A stretch of DNA of 64,000 nucleotides from Actinomadura sp. WMMA1423 (GTDB lineage: Bacteria; Actinomycetota; Actinomycetes; Streptosporangiales; Streptosporangiaceae). Both the position numbers and the translations under genes were made by a program. Shown piece by piece: positions 16,964-24,848 of the stretch. A model generated the notes under the pieces. The model was given only the letters and a program-made list of their open reading frames with translations. It ran no database searches and was not told the origin of the DNA. How positions within the stretch are numbered: position 1 is the stretch's first letter; each line of letters starts with the position of its first letter. The DNA is taken from contig NZ_CP041244.1 of assembly GCF_006547145.1 (NCBI RefSeq), positions 7,750,001 to 7,814,000 on the forward strand. Reading direction: 5' to 3'.

Positions 16964-17939
16964 GGGTGACCTCCGCGTCGCGGCCGAGGGCGATCAGGGC
17001 GAGGTTGCACAGCGCGAGGGACCCGGGCTTCAGGTAGCCGCTGTGGGGGCCCGTCCCGGCGTCGAAGCGCAGGGCGCCGAAGCCGGGGGCGGCGGGATCG
17101 GCGCCGAACCCGACCCCGGTGAAGCGGACGTGGGGCACGTACTGGATCCAGTCGCCCTTGGCCCGGCCTGCCCATACGCGGGCGGGCGTCCCGAGGTCGG
17201 ACGCGTGGCGCACGGTGGTGCCGGGGCTGCCGAACAGGGCGACCTCGTCCACCGGCAGGGGCGCGAACCGCGGGACGGCCTTGCCGCAGACCACCGAGCC
17301 GTAGCTGTGGCAGAGAAGGGCGAAGCGGGCCTTCCCGTTCACGCGGTGCAGGCCGGCGAGGAGTCCTTCGAGACCGCGCGCCCCCTTCTCGGCGTGCCCG
17401 GCCGTCAGGGCGCCGGTGCTCAGGGTCGAGGGCGAGTCGTAGCCGAGCCAGGCGATGACGGCGATCCGCGCGCCGGGCGCGGAGGCGCGGGCCTGCCGGT
17501 AGAGCGCCCGGCTGCCGCCGCCGACGAACTTGGGCGAGTCGTAGTTGCCGAGCGAGTTGTCCGCACCGGGCACCACGACCGCCACCCGGTCGGCGTGCTC
17601 AAGGTCGCCCAGGACCTCCACGGCGATCCCGTCGCCTCGCGGGTCGAAGGACAGGAACCGGCGGCCGGGCGCCAGGAAGGAGGCCAGGGCCCGCGCCCGT
17701 CCCTCGTCGTGGACGCGCCTCGCGGTGGCCAGGGCGCGGGCGATGTCCCGGCCGGTCGTCTCGTAGCGGGCGCCGAGGGCCGGAGCCGACAGAGCGGGCG
17801 CCGCGGCCGGGGGCGCGTACACCTCGGCATGTCCCGCGGCGGTCACCGCACCGGTGGCGGCCAGTACAGACACGGCGACGACGCTCCTGCGAGCGGCGAC
17901 GCTCCTGCGAGCGGCGAGGGTCCTGCGAGCGCTGGGCAT
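16956..17939 (-). CDS. Secreted DUF1023-type alpha/beta hydrolase (copy A)
   Basis: A 327-aa paralogue of the hydrolase at 7790-8815. The signal peptide has an Arg-rich n-region made of near-identical six-residue units (RRTLAA, RRSVAA, RRSVVA), a short hydrophobic core and AGHA cleavage-like residues. The nucleophile motif is CHSYGS (about residue 200), preceded by VVVPGADNSLGNYD. It ends eight bases inside the start of the acyltransferase gene. Both hydrolases and the acyltransferase once formed a leftward unit. Substrate unknown; an envelope ester is an untested idea. Confidence 0.82.
   Translation of the reverse strand: MPSARRTLAARRSVAARRSVVAVSVLAATGAVTAAGHAEVYAPPAAAPALSAPALGARYETTGRDIARALATARRVHDEGRARALASFLAPGRRFLSFDPRGDGIAVEVLGDLEHADRVAVVVPGADNSLGNYDSPKFVGGGSRALYRQARASAPGARIAVIAWLGYDSPSTLSTGALTAGHAEKGARGLEGLLAGLHRVNGKARFALLCHSYGSVVCGKAVPRFAPLPVDEVALFGSPGTTVRHASDLGTPARVWAGRAKGDWIQYVPHVRFTGVGFGADPAAPGFGALRFDAGTGPHSGYLKPGSLALCNLALIALGRDAEVTRA
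17881..17934 (-). repeat. Three 18-bp repeats in a signal-peptide coding region
   Basis: Units at 17881, 17899 and 17917 (type ACGCTCCTGCGAGCGGCG) encode the repeated Ala/Arg n-region of the hydrolase signal peptide. Confidence 0.85.
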
Positions 17940-18089
17940 CCCGCGCGTCCTTCCTGGTCAGCGGGTGGGGCACTGATCAGGAAGGTAGAAATCGGACGGA
18001 TAAGAGCACATCGGCCCGCGGTGCCGTTCCGTGCCATTGGACCCCGGTACGACGGGATGCACCCCGGGTACTACGGGGAAGGCCCGGTA

Positions 18090-18755
18090 TCAGTCGCCGG
18101 GCCGCATCAGCCCCACCTCGTAGGCGTAGACGATCGCCTGCGGGCGGTCCCGCAGCCCGAGCTTCATCAGGATCCGCCCGAAGTGGGTCTTGACGGTCTG
18201 CTCGGCGACGACGAGCCGCCCCGCGATCTCGCCGTTGGACAGCCCGCGCGCCACCAGCGCGAGGACCTCGGTCTCCCGCTGGGTCAGCTGCTCCAGCCGC
18301 TTGCGCGACGGCGCGCGCGGCCCCCCGAGCCGGGAGAACTCGGCGATGAGCCGCCGCGTGACCGACGGGGACAGCAGCGCGTCGCCCGCCGCCACCACCC
18401 GCACCGCCTCGGCCAGCTCGGTCGCGGAGGCGTCCTTCAGCAGGAACCCGCTGGCGCCCGCCCGCAGGGCCTCGTAGACGTAGTCGTCCAGGTCGAACGT
18501 CGTCAGCATGAGGACCTTCGGGGCGCCGTCCCCGGCGTCCGCGAGGAGGCGGCGGGTCGCCTCCAGGCCGTCCATCACCGGCATCCGCACGTCCATCAGG
18601 ACCACGTCGGGACGCAGCTCGGCGATGCGGCGCAGGCCCTCCGCGCCGTCGGCGGCCTCGCCCGCGACCTCGATGTCGGGCTGGGCGTTCAGCAGCACGC
18701 CGAAGCCGGTGCGCACCATGCCCTGGTCGTCGACGATCACGACCCGGATCGTCAC
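18090..18755 (-). CDS. NarL/LuxR-type response regulator
   Basis: A 221-aa response regulator. The receiver domain (about 1-120) has the acidic pair in VIVDDQGM, phospho-acceptor Asp in VVLMDVRMP and the conserved Lys in FLLKDAS. The LuxR helix-turn-helix occupies about 150-215 (LTQRETEVLALVARGLSNGEIA, TVKTHFGRILMKLGL). GTG start overlaps the kinase stop by four bases (GTGA), so it is coupled to the upstream sensor kinase. It is expected to be phosphorylated by that kinase. Targets are not evident from neighbours. Confidence 0.92.
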   Translation of the reverse strand: MTIRVVIVDDQGMVRTGFGVLLNAQPDIEVAGEAADGAEGLRRIAELRPDVVLMDVRMPVMDGLEATRRLLADAGDGAPKVLMLTTFDLDDYVYEALRAGASGFLLKDASATELAEAVRVVAAGDALLSPSVTRRLIAEFSRLGGPRAPSRKRLEQLTQRETEVLALVARGLSNGEIAGRLVVAEQTVKTHFGRILMKLGLRDRPQAIVYAYEVGLMRPGD

Positions 18756-20065
18756 GTCGCGTCCCGCGCCTTCACCGGCAGCGATACGGTCACGGCGAAC
18801 CCTCCCTCGGACGTGGGGCAGGCGGTCAGCTCGCCGCCCAGCGCGGCCGCCCGCTCGCGCATCCCGACCAGCCCGTGTCCGCCGCCCGGAAGCGGCGGAA
18901 CCGACCCCGGGCCGCCGGCGGGCGGGCCGTTGACGACGCCGAGCCACACTATGCCGCGATCACCGGACGCGCCGCCATCGCGGGAGACGCCGCCATCACA
19001 GGTAACGACGACCTCGACGCGGGAGCCGGGCGCGTGCCGCATGGCGTTGCTCAGCGCCTCCTGGAGGATCCGGTACGCGGTGAGCCCGACGCCGGGGGGA
19101 AGCGCGCCGAGGTCGCCGCTCACCTTCGTGTGGACGCGCAGGCCGGCGCCGCGCGCGTTGCCGACCAGCTCGTCCAGGCGCTCCAGGCTGGGCTGCGGAG
19201 CGGTCTCGGCGCCGTCCTCCGCGCGCAGGACGCCGAGGACGCGGCGCAGCTCCGTCAGCGCGTCCAGCGCGGTCGCGCGGATCTCGGCGAGGTCGCGGCG
19301 CGTCTCGTCCGGGAGGGTCTCCACCTTGTAGGGCGCCGCCTCCGCCTGGATCGCGATCATCGACATGTGGTGCGCGACGACGTCGTGCAGCTCCCGCGCG
19401 ATCCGCTGCCGCTCGGTCAGCACCGCCTCGGCGTCCTGGTGCCGCTTCTCCTGCTCGGCCAGCTCGCGGCGGGACGTCTGCCGGACGCGGACGGCGTACC
19501 CCACCGCGAGCGGCAGCAGGAGCAGCACCGACGCCCCGGGCCCGGTCTCCGGGTCCTTGATCCACAGCCCGGCGAACGAGATGATCCCGACGCCCAGCGT
19601 GATGTCGCGCGAGCAGCGGACCGCGACGGTGTACACGGTCACGACCGCCGCGAACGAGCCCGCCGGGACGTACGGGACGGTCAGCCAGCCGTCGACGTCG
19701 ATCAGCGCCATCGCGAGGAAGCTCAGCCGCCAGGCGCCGAGCGGATGCCGGTCGCGCAGCGCGAGCGGCGCCGTCACCGCCACCGCGATGAAGAGCTTCG
19801 TCCCGTCGGAGACGTAGATCCCGCGCCGCAGCGTCTCGGTGGACAGCAGCGACACCGTCCCGGCGACGAGCCCGACGGTTAGGGCCAGCCCGAACAGGTT
19901 CGCCACGACCCCGTACGGCAGCCGCCCGACGCCGATGTACCGCGTCCAGCGCAGCAGCAGGGGCCACGGCCGGTTCAGCGGGGCGGGATCGGCCCTGCCG
20001 GTCACGGCGGCGGCGAGCAGCACGTCCTTCAGGGCGCCGCGCAGTGTGAGGTTCTCCCCGGCCAT
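18752..20065 (-). CDS. Sensor histidine kinase (HisKA_3 type)
   Basis: A 437-aa membrane kinase. After a soluble start of about 40 residues there are several hydrophobic helices (about 45-185). The dimerisation/phosphotransfer motif is RIARELHDVVAHHMSMI, the phospho-acceptor His being in ELHD. The ATP-binding domain (about 315-430) has ALSNAMRHA (N-box) and GHGLVGMRERAAALGG (G-box). It is cognate to the response regulator encoded immediately downstream. The ATG at 20065 is the start closest to where homology begins. The signal sensed is unknown. Confidence 0.9.
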   Translation of the reverse strand: MAGENLTLRGALKDVLLAAAVTGRADPAPLNRPWPLLLRWTRYIGVGRLPYGVVANLFGLALTVGLVAGTVSLLSTETLRRGIYVSDGTKLFIAVAVTAPLALRDRHPLGAWRLSFLAMALIDVDGWLTVPYVPAGSFAAVVTVYTVAVRCSRDITLGVGIISFAGLWIKDPETGPGASVLLLLPLAVGYAVRVRQTSRRELAEQEKRHQDAEAVLTERQRIARELHDVVAHHMSMIAIQAEAAPYKVETLPDETRRDLAEIRATALDALTELRRVLGVLRAEDGAETAPQPSLERLDELVGNARGAGLRVHTKVSGDLGALPPGVGLTAYRILQEALSNAMRHAPGSRVEVVVTCDGGVSRDGGASGDRGIVWLGVVNGPPAGGPGSVPPLPGGGHGLVGMRERAAALGGELTACPTSEGGFAVTVSLPVKARDAT

Positions 20066-20140
20066 GGGGACCAGGCTAGGGAGCCCGGGTCTCACTCGGA
20101 TGACACCGTGGTGGGACGTGCCGGGTGATACCTGGGTACG

Positions 20141-21178
20141 GTGCGAGGCGTGGAGCCCGTCGAAGCGCTGCGCCGCATCGCGTTCCTGCTGGAGCGCGCC
20201 CATGAGCCGACCTACCGCGTACGGGCGTTCCGCACGGCCGCCGACCGCGTGGAGGAGACGGCGCCGGACGAGCTCGCGGACCGCGCCCGCGACGGGACGC
20301 TCACCGCGCTGCCCGGCATCGGCAAGGTCACCGCCCTGGTCATCGAGGAGGCGCTGCGCGGCGAGACCCCCGTCTACCTGCGGCGGCTCGAGGCCACCGA
20401 GGGCGAGCCGCTGGACGAGGCCACGGCCGCCCTCCGCTCCGCGCTGAAGGGCGACCTGCACACCCACAGCGACTGGTCGGACGGCGGGTCCCCGATCCTG
20501 GAGATGGCCGAGACGGCCCGCTCCCTGGGCCACGAGTACCTGGCCCTCACCGACCACTCGCCGCGCCTGAAGGTGGCCAACGGCCTGTCCGCCGACCGCC
20601 TGCGCCGCCAGCTCGACGTCGTGGCCGAGCTGAACGAGTCCCTGGCGCCGTTCCGCATCCTGACCGGCATCGAGGTCGACATCCTGGACGACGGCGCCCT
20701 CGACCAGGACCCCGACCTGCTCGACCGCCTGGACGTAGTCGTCGCCAGCGTCCACTCCAAGCTCCGCATGGACCGCGTCGCGATGACCAAGCGGATGGTC
20801 GCCGCGGTCGCGAACCCGCGCGTGAACGTCCTCGGCCACTGCACCGGCCGCATCGTGAAGGCCGGCGGGAAGCGCGGCGGCCTGCGCCCGGAGTCGGAGT
20901 TCGACGCCGCGCTCGTCTTCGACGCCTGCGCCGCCTACGACGTCGCCGTCGAGATCAACTCGCGCCCGGAGCGCCTCGACCCGCCCAAGCGGCTGCTGCG
21001 CCTGGCGGTCGAGGCGGGCTGCCGGTTCTCCGTCGACTCCGACGCCCACGCGCCCGGGCAGCTCGACTGGCAGCCCTTCGGCTGCGAGCGAGCCGCCCGC
21101 TGCGGCGTCCCCGCGTCCCAGATCGTCAACACCCTCCCCGCCGACGACCTGCTCACCTGGACGCGCGACAAGCGGTAA
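20141..21178 (+). CDS. PHP-domain phosphoesterase with helix-hairpin-helix N-terminus
   Basis: A 345-aa protein. Residues about 5-75 resemble the N-terminal helix-hairpin-helix region of PolX-type polymerases (YRVRAFRTAADRVEE, ALPGIGKVTALVIEE). The PHP domain (about 100-340) carries the metal motifs DLHTHSDWSDGG, TDHSPRLK, GIEVDIL, ASVHS, LGHCTGR and SVDSDAHAP. No polymerase fingers/palm domain is present. The related PHP domains are metal-dependent phosphatases or 3'-5' exonucleases; the substrate here is not known. Start GTG 20141 or GTG 20150. Divergent from the kinase gene across a 75-bp gap. Confidence 0.83.
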   Translation: MRGVEPVEALRRIAFLLERAHEPTYRVRAFRTAADRVEETAPDELADRARDGTLTALPGIGKVTALVIEEALRGETPVYLRRLEATEGEPLDEATAALRSALKGDLHTHSDWSDGGSPILEMAETARSLGHEYLALTDHSPRLKVANGLSADRLRRQLDVVAELNESLAPFRILTGIEVDILDDGALDQDPDLLDRLDVVVASVHSKLRMDRVAMTKRMVAAVANPRVNVLGHCTGRIVKAGGKRGGLRPESEFDAALVFDACAAYDVAVEINSRPERLDPPKRLLRLAVEAGCRFSVDSDAHAPGQLDWQPFGCERAARCGVPASQIVNTLPADDLLTWTRDKR

Positions 21179-21181
21179 CCC

Positions 21182-21390
21182 TCAACCGCCGAGGGAGTGG
21201 ACCATCCGCATGATCGTCTCGATTTGCTTGCCGCTCTTCAGGCAGGAGGCTGTGTCGCCCGCGTAGCCTCACCGGTTCCAGCATCCCTGCGGATTGCCCC
21301 GGCCGGCCGGCCGGGGGTGGCCGGCGAATACAACACGATCATGTCGTTGGTCTCGGTGTCTCCTCTGGTGATCGACCAAGCGCATTGATG
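21182..21390 (-). pseudogene. Possible frameshifted remnant of a small secreted protein gene
   Basis: On the minus strand, one frame reads CAWSITRGDTETNDMIVLYS (from about 21390) and another, after a frame change, reads CLKSGKQIETIMRMVHSLGG then a stop at 21182. The two halves look like parts of one extracellular protein with paired cysteines, but no single frame spans them and no start is seen. This 300-bp gap has no intact gene. Confidence 0.3.
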
Positions 21391-21482
21391 TTTTGTCGCC
21401 TGGTTGCTGGCTTGGGCGGTCTCATTGGTCGGCCTCCTGTTCCCCTGGAAGAAACCGGCGGTTCCAGTGGAAGGAGGGAGTG

Positions 21483-21743
21483 ATGAGCAAGGGAAAGACA
21501 CTGCCGGAGCCAGACGCACCGCCGGCCAGGCGCAGGCACCGCGTGTTCCCGTGGATCTTCTTGGCCGTCCAGATCGGCTTTCTGATCTGGGTGATCCTCG
21601 GGGCCATGGCGAACGACTGCAGCGGTGACGAGGCGTGTGAGGCGGGCACCACGATCGGGGTGGGGCTGATCATCGCGCTCTGGGTGGCGGCCGATGTCAT
21701 CCTCGGCATCACCTACATGGTGTTCAGGATTTTCAGGAGGTGA
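21483..21743 (+). CDS. Small two-helix membrane protein
   Basis: An 86-aa protein with a short basic N-terminus, a first helix (VFPWIFLAVQIGFLIWVILGAMA), a small loop with two cysteines (NDCSGDEACEAG) and a second helix (TIGVGLIIALWVAADVILGITYMVF). A strong ribosome binding site GGAAGGAGG precedes ATG 21483. It resembles uncharacterised actinomycete membrane proteins. Its 3' end overlaps the convergent esterase gene by 11 bp. Function unknown. Confidence 0.75.
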   Translation: MSKGKTLPEPDAPPARRRHRVFPWIFLAVQIGFLIWVILGAMANDCSGDEACEAGTTIGVGLIIALWVAADVILGITYMVFRIFRR

Positions 21744-23124
21744 GGGAGCAGGTGTTCACGGGGTCGCCCGTTGTGGGGTTGGGGAGGGTGGCGCTCTTGG
21801 GCGGGGTGGTTCCGTGCTGGGTCCAGGACTCCATGGCCGTGAAGGCCGTGCGCATGCAGGGCAGGAGCGGGCGCAGGCGGTCGGGGAAGGAGTCGTAGAG
21901 GCCGTCGACGTGGTTGGCGGCTTCCAGGCGGTAGTAGCGGTAGGGCGCCTTCCCCTTGGCGCGGACGAGCTTGGCGTAGACGTCGGAGTCGGTGGTGATG
22001 GGCAGGAGCGTGTCGTAGGTGCCGTGGAGAGTGATCAGGGGCTTGCGGATCCGGCCCGTGAGCGCCACGCGGGCGACGGCGCGGCGGACCTCCTTCGGGC
22101 GTGCGGCGTAGTTGTAGGCGGCCTCCTCTCCCGTGTAGGCCGGGTCGAACTCCGCGCGGTAGATGCGCTGGGTGAGCTCCCAGTAGACCTGGTTGTGGAA
22201 CGGCCAGAGGAACTCCGAGCCCGGTGCGAGGCCCGCGTCCAGGAGCGCCTTGTGCGCGGACGGGTCGCCGGTGGCCGCGTAGGACGGGTAGGCGCGCAGG
22301 ATCTTCGGCAGGTAGGTGAACAGGTTCGGGCCGTCGGCGCGCCAGAGCGTGCCCTCGGCGTCGATCCCGCCGTCGTACAGCTCCGGGCGGTTCTCCAGCT
22401 GCCAGCGGACGAGGTAGCCGCCGTTGGAGATGCCCGCCGCGTAGGTGCGCCGGGGCGTGCGGCCGTACCGCTTGGCGACGACCTTCTTGGCGGCCCGCGT
22501 CAGCTGCGTCACCCGGTCGTTCCACTCCACGACGGCGTCGCCGGGGCGGCGGCCGTCCTTGTAGAACTCCGTGCCGCTGTTGCCCTTGTCCGTCGCCGCG
22601 TAGGCGTAGCCCTTCGCGAGCGCCCAGTCGGAGATGGTGAAGTCGTTGGCGTACTGCCGCCGGTTGCCGGGCGAGCCCGCGACGACGAGCCCGCCGTTCC
22701 AGCGCTCGGGCAGGCGGATGACGAACTGGGCGTCGTGGTTCCAGCCGTTGTTGGTGTTGAACGTCGAGGTGTCCGGGAAGTAGCCGTCCAGCTGGATGCC
22801 CGGGACCCCGGACGGGTTGCGCGTGCCCGCGGCGTGCAGCCCGGCCCAGTCGGCGGGGACCGTGTGGCCCGAGCCGACCGTCCCCGCGGTCGTGAGGTCG
22901 TCGAGGCAGGCGGCCACCTGCTTCTCCGCGCCCGGCACCGCGAGCCCGGGCGCGCAGGCGGGGTCCGGCCGCGCGCCGGCGTGCGCGGCCGGGCCCAGGG
23001 GAAAGGCCAGGGCCGCGGTGAGGGCGCCGGCCGCGGTGCCGGCGGTAAGGGCAGTCCTGGCGGTAAGGGCAGTCCTGGCGGCAAGGGCGGGGCCGGCGGT
23101 AAGGGCGGGGCGGACGATCGGCAT
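21733..23124 (-). CDS. Secreted alpha/beta hydrolase, tannase/3-hydroxybutyrate-oligomer-hydrolase-like
   Basis: A 463-aa exported esterase. The signal peptide (about 1-48) contains Ala/Leu/Thr repeats. The nucleophile motif is AAGISNGGYL (about residue 225), and ITLHGTYDTLLPI plus a late His (AANHVDGLY) supply likely acid and base. Cys residues (ACAPG, ACLDD, LPCMRTA, NTCSL) could form disulfides. Overall style fits the tannase/feruloyl-esterase or 3-hydroxybutyrate-oligomer-hydrolase group, which cannot be separated by eye. It is divergent from a Liv-type importer and near a 3-hydroxybutyrate dehydrogenase, which favours an ester of a hydroxy acid as substrate. Confidence 0.7.
   Translation of the reverse strand: MPIVRPALTAGPALAARTALTARTALTAGTAAGALTAALAFPLGPAAHAGARPDPACAPGLAVPGAEKQVAACLDDLTTAGTVGSGHTVPADWAGLHAAGTRNPSGVPGIQLDGYFPDTSTFNTNNGWNHDAQFVIRLPERWNGGLVVAGSPGNRRQYANDFTISDWALAKGYAYAATDKGNSGTEFYKDGRRPGDAVVEWNDRVTQLTRAAKKVVAKRYGRTPRRTYAAGISNGGYLVRWQLENRPELYDGGIDAEGTLWRADGPNLFTYLPKILRAYPSYAATGDPSAHKALLDAGLAPGSEFLWPFHNQVYWELTQRIYRAEFDPAYTGEEAAYNYAARPKEVRRAVARVALTGRIRKPLITLHGTYDTLLPITTDSDVYAKLVRAKGKAPYRYYRLEAANHVDGLYDSFPDRLRPLLPCMRTAFTAMESWTQHGTTPPKSATLPNPTTGDPVNTCSLTS
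23041..23112 (-). repeat. Four 18-bp repeats in esterase signal-peptide region
   Basis: Units start at 23041, 23059, 23077 and 23095 (type GGCGGTAAGGGCAGTCCT). They encode ALTAGP, ALAART, ALTART and ALTAGT in the signal peptide. Confidence 0.85.
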
Positions 23125-23278
23125 TCCGGCTCCTCGGGACGGATGTCAGGTGCCCGCCATGGTGGGCGCAGCCTGTGACCGCTGCCACGTGGATCACCCA
23201 CATATCCGCCGAAGTCGCGATGTGCCCGTGGTCGTGACCTGCGCGTGATGTGTCTCACACCCGTATCCGGGCGTCCGA

Positions 23279-23297
23279 ATGTGGGGTCGGCTCACAT
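23279..23297. promoter_or_regulatory. Operator-like palindrome between esterase and liv operon
   Basis: ATGTG and CACAT separated by nine bases lie about 90 bases before the first liv gene, in a 261-bp divergent intergenic region. A similar ATGTG-N7-CACAC occurs before the 3-hydroxybutyrate dehydrogenase gene (30924-30940). Confidence 0.35.
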
Positions 23298-23385
23298 GGT
23301 CCGGTCCACGGGTCCCACCTAGCGTTCCCGGTCACGGCGGCCCGAGTGTGGTTCGGGCCGTCCACGACGAGCGCGAGGAGGGCGC

Positions 23386-24159
23386 ATGGGCGACCCGGAC
23401 CGAGAGGCCCCGGTGCTGGCGGCACGCGGCCTGGTCAGGGAGTTCCGCGGCTTCAGGGCCGTGGACGGCGTGGACCTCGACATCGCCGAAGGGTCCGTCC
23501 ACGCGCTGGTGGGGCCGAACGGCGCGGGCAAGACCACGCTGTTCAACCTGCTCACCGGATTCCTGAAGCCGACCGAGGGCAGCGTGCGCCTCGGCGCGCA
23601 CGAGCTGGCCGGGCGGCGCCCCGAGCTGATCGCGAGGCTGGGCCTCGCGAGGTCCTTCCAGATCACGAGCCTGTTCGCCGAGCTCACCCCGCGCCAGCAC
23701 GTCGAGCTCGCACTCGCCGGGCGGACGGGCCTCGGGTGGCGGTTCTGGCGGTCGGACAAGGCGCTGCACCGCCACTCCGACCGCGCCGCCGAGCTGCTCG
23801 GGCAGGTCGGGCTGGAGGGGCACACCGACGTCCCGGCGGGAGCCCTGGCCTACGGCCGCAAGCGCGCCCTCGAACTGGCGCTGGCCCTCGCGCTGGACCC
23901 GAAGGTGCTGCTCCTGGACGAGCCGACCGCCGGCATGGGCGTCGAGGACGTCGGCCGCACCGTCGAGCTCATCAAGAAGGTGCGGGCCGGGCGGACCGTG
24001 GTGATGGTCGAGCACAACATGAGCGTCGTCTCCAGCCTCGCCGACCGGGTCACCGTCCTGCAGCACGGCCAGGTGCTCGTGGAGGGCCCCTACGCCGAGA
24101 TCCGCCACGACCCCCGCGTCGTCACCGCCTACCTCGGAGACTCCAATGCTGCGCATTGA
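23386..24159 (+). CDS. livG: Liv-type ABC transporter ATP-binding protein (LivG-like)
   Basis: A 257-aa ATPase of the branched-chain amino acid (HAAT) importer family. Walker A is GPNGAGKTTL, the signature-like segment is LAYGRKRALELALAL, Walker B is VLLLDEPTAGMG, and the switch His is in MVEHNM. The C-terminus YAEIRHDPRVVTAYLGD is typical of LivG. It starts a five-gene operon (ATPase, ATPase, binding protein, permease, permease) and overlaps the next gene by 14 bp. Substrate is set by the binding protein, not by this subunit. Confidence 0.92.
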   Translation: MGDPDREAPVLAARGLVREFRGFRAVDGVDLDIAEGSVHALVGPNGAGKTTLFNLLTGFLKPTEGSVRLGAHELAGRRPELIARLGLARSFQITSLFAELTPRQHVELALAGRTGLGWRFWRSDKALHRHSDRAAELLGQVGLEGHTDVPAGALAYGRKRALELALALALDPKVLLLDEPTAGMGVEDVGRTVELIKKVRAGRTVVMVEHNMSVVSSLADRVTVLQHGQVLVEGPYAEIRHDPRVVTAYLGDSNAAH

Positions 24160-24838
24160 CGGACTGTCCGCCTGGTACGGCGAGGCGCAGGCCCTGCGCG
24201 AGGTGTCGCTGCACGTCGACCAAGGGGAGATCGTCACCCTCGTCGGGCGCAACGGCGCCGGCAAGACCACCCTCCTGCGCTCCCTGATGGGGCTGCACAA
24301 GGGCGCGTCCGGAACGGTCCGGTTCCTGGACGAGGACATCTCCGCGATGAGCCCCCACAAGCGCGCCCGGCGAGGCCTCGGCTACGTCCCCGACGACCGC
24401 GGCATCTTCGCGACGCTCTCGGTTGAGGAGAACCTCACCCTGCCGCCCGTGATGGGACCGGACCCCTGGTCGCTGGAGCGGGTGTACGAGACCTTCCCGC
24501 GGCTGCGCGAGCGGCGTCGCTTCCCCGGGACGAAGCTGTCGGGCGGGGAGCAGCAGATGCTCGCGCTCGCCCGGGTGCTGCGGACCGGCGCCCGCCTGCT
24601 CCTGTGCGACGAGCCCACCGAGGGCCTGTCGCCGCTGATCGTCCAGCAGATCGGCGAGATCCTCCGCGAGGTCAAGGCGGCCGGGGTGACCGTCCTGCTC
24701 ATCGAGCAGAACGTCCACTTCGCCGCGACCGTCGCCGACCGCCACCACCTGCTCGCCGAGGGCCGGATCGTCGAGTCCATGGACAACGACGAGGTCCGCG
24801 CCCGCGAGAGCGAACTCCTCCAGTACCTCGGAATATAG
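24146..24838 (+). CDS. livF: Liv-type ABC transporter ATP-binding protein (LivF-like)
   Basis: A 230-aa second ATPase of the importer. Walker A is GRNGAGKTTL, signature LSGGEQQMLALAR, Walker B LLLCDEPTEGLSP and switch His-equivalent in LLIEQNV, where Gln replaces His as is usual for LivF. It overlaps livG and is followed after 10 bases by the binding-protein gene with GGAG in between. It forms the heterodimeric ATPase with the preceding protein. Confidence 0.92.
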   Translation: MLRIDGLSAWYGEAQALREVSLHVDQGEIVTLVGRNGAGKTTLLRSLMGLHKGASGTVRFLDEDISAMSPHKRARRGLGYVPDDRGIFATLSVEENLTLPPVMGPDPWSLERVYETFPRLRERRRFPGTKLSGGEQQMLALARVLRTGARLLLCDEPTEGLSPLIVQQIGEILREVKAAGVTVLLIEQNVHFAATVADRHHLLAEGRIVESMDNDEVRARESELLQYLGI

Positions 24839-24848
24839 GGAGACCCCG

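Noticed and set aside
16755..19331. Long open frame antisense to the hydrolase copy A and the NarL pair.
   Set aside because: GC-rich shadow frame; the opposite strand has clear families with motifs and overlapping starts.
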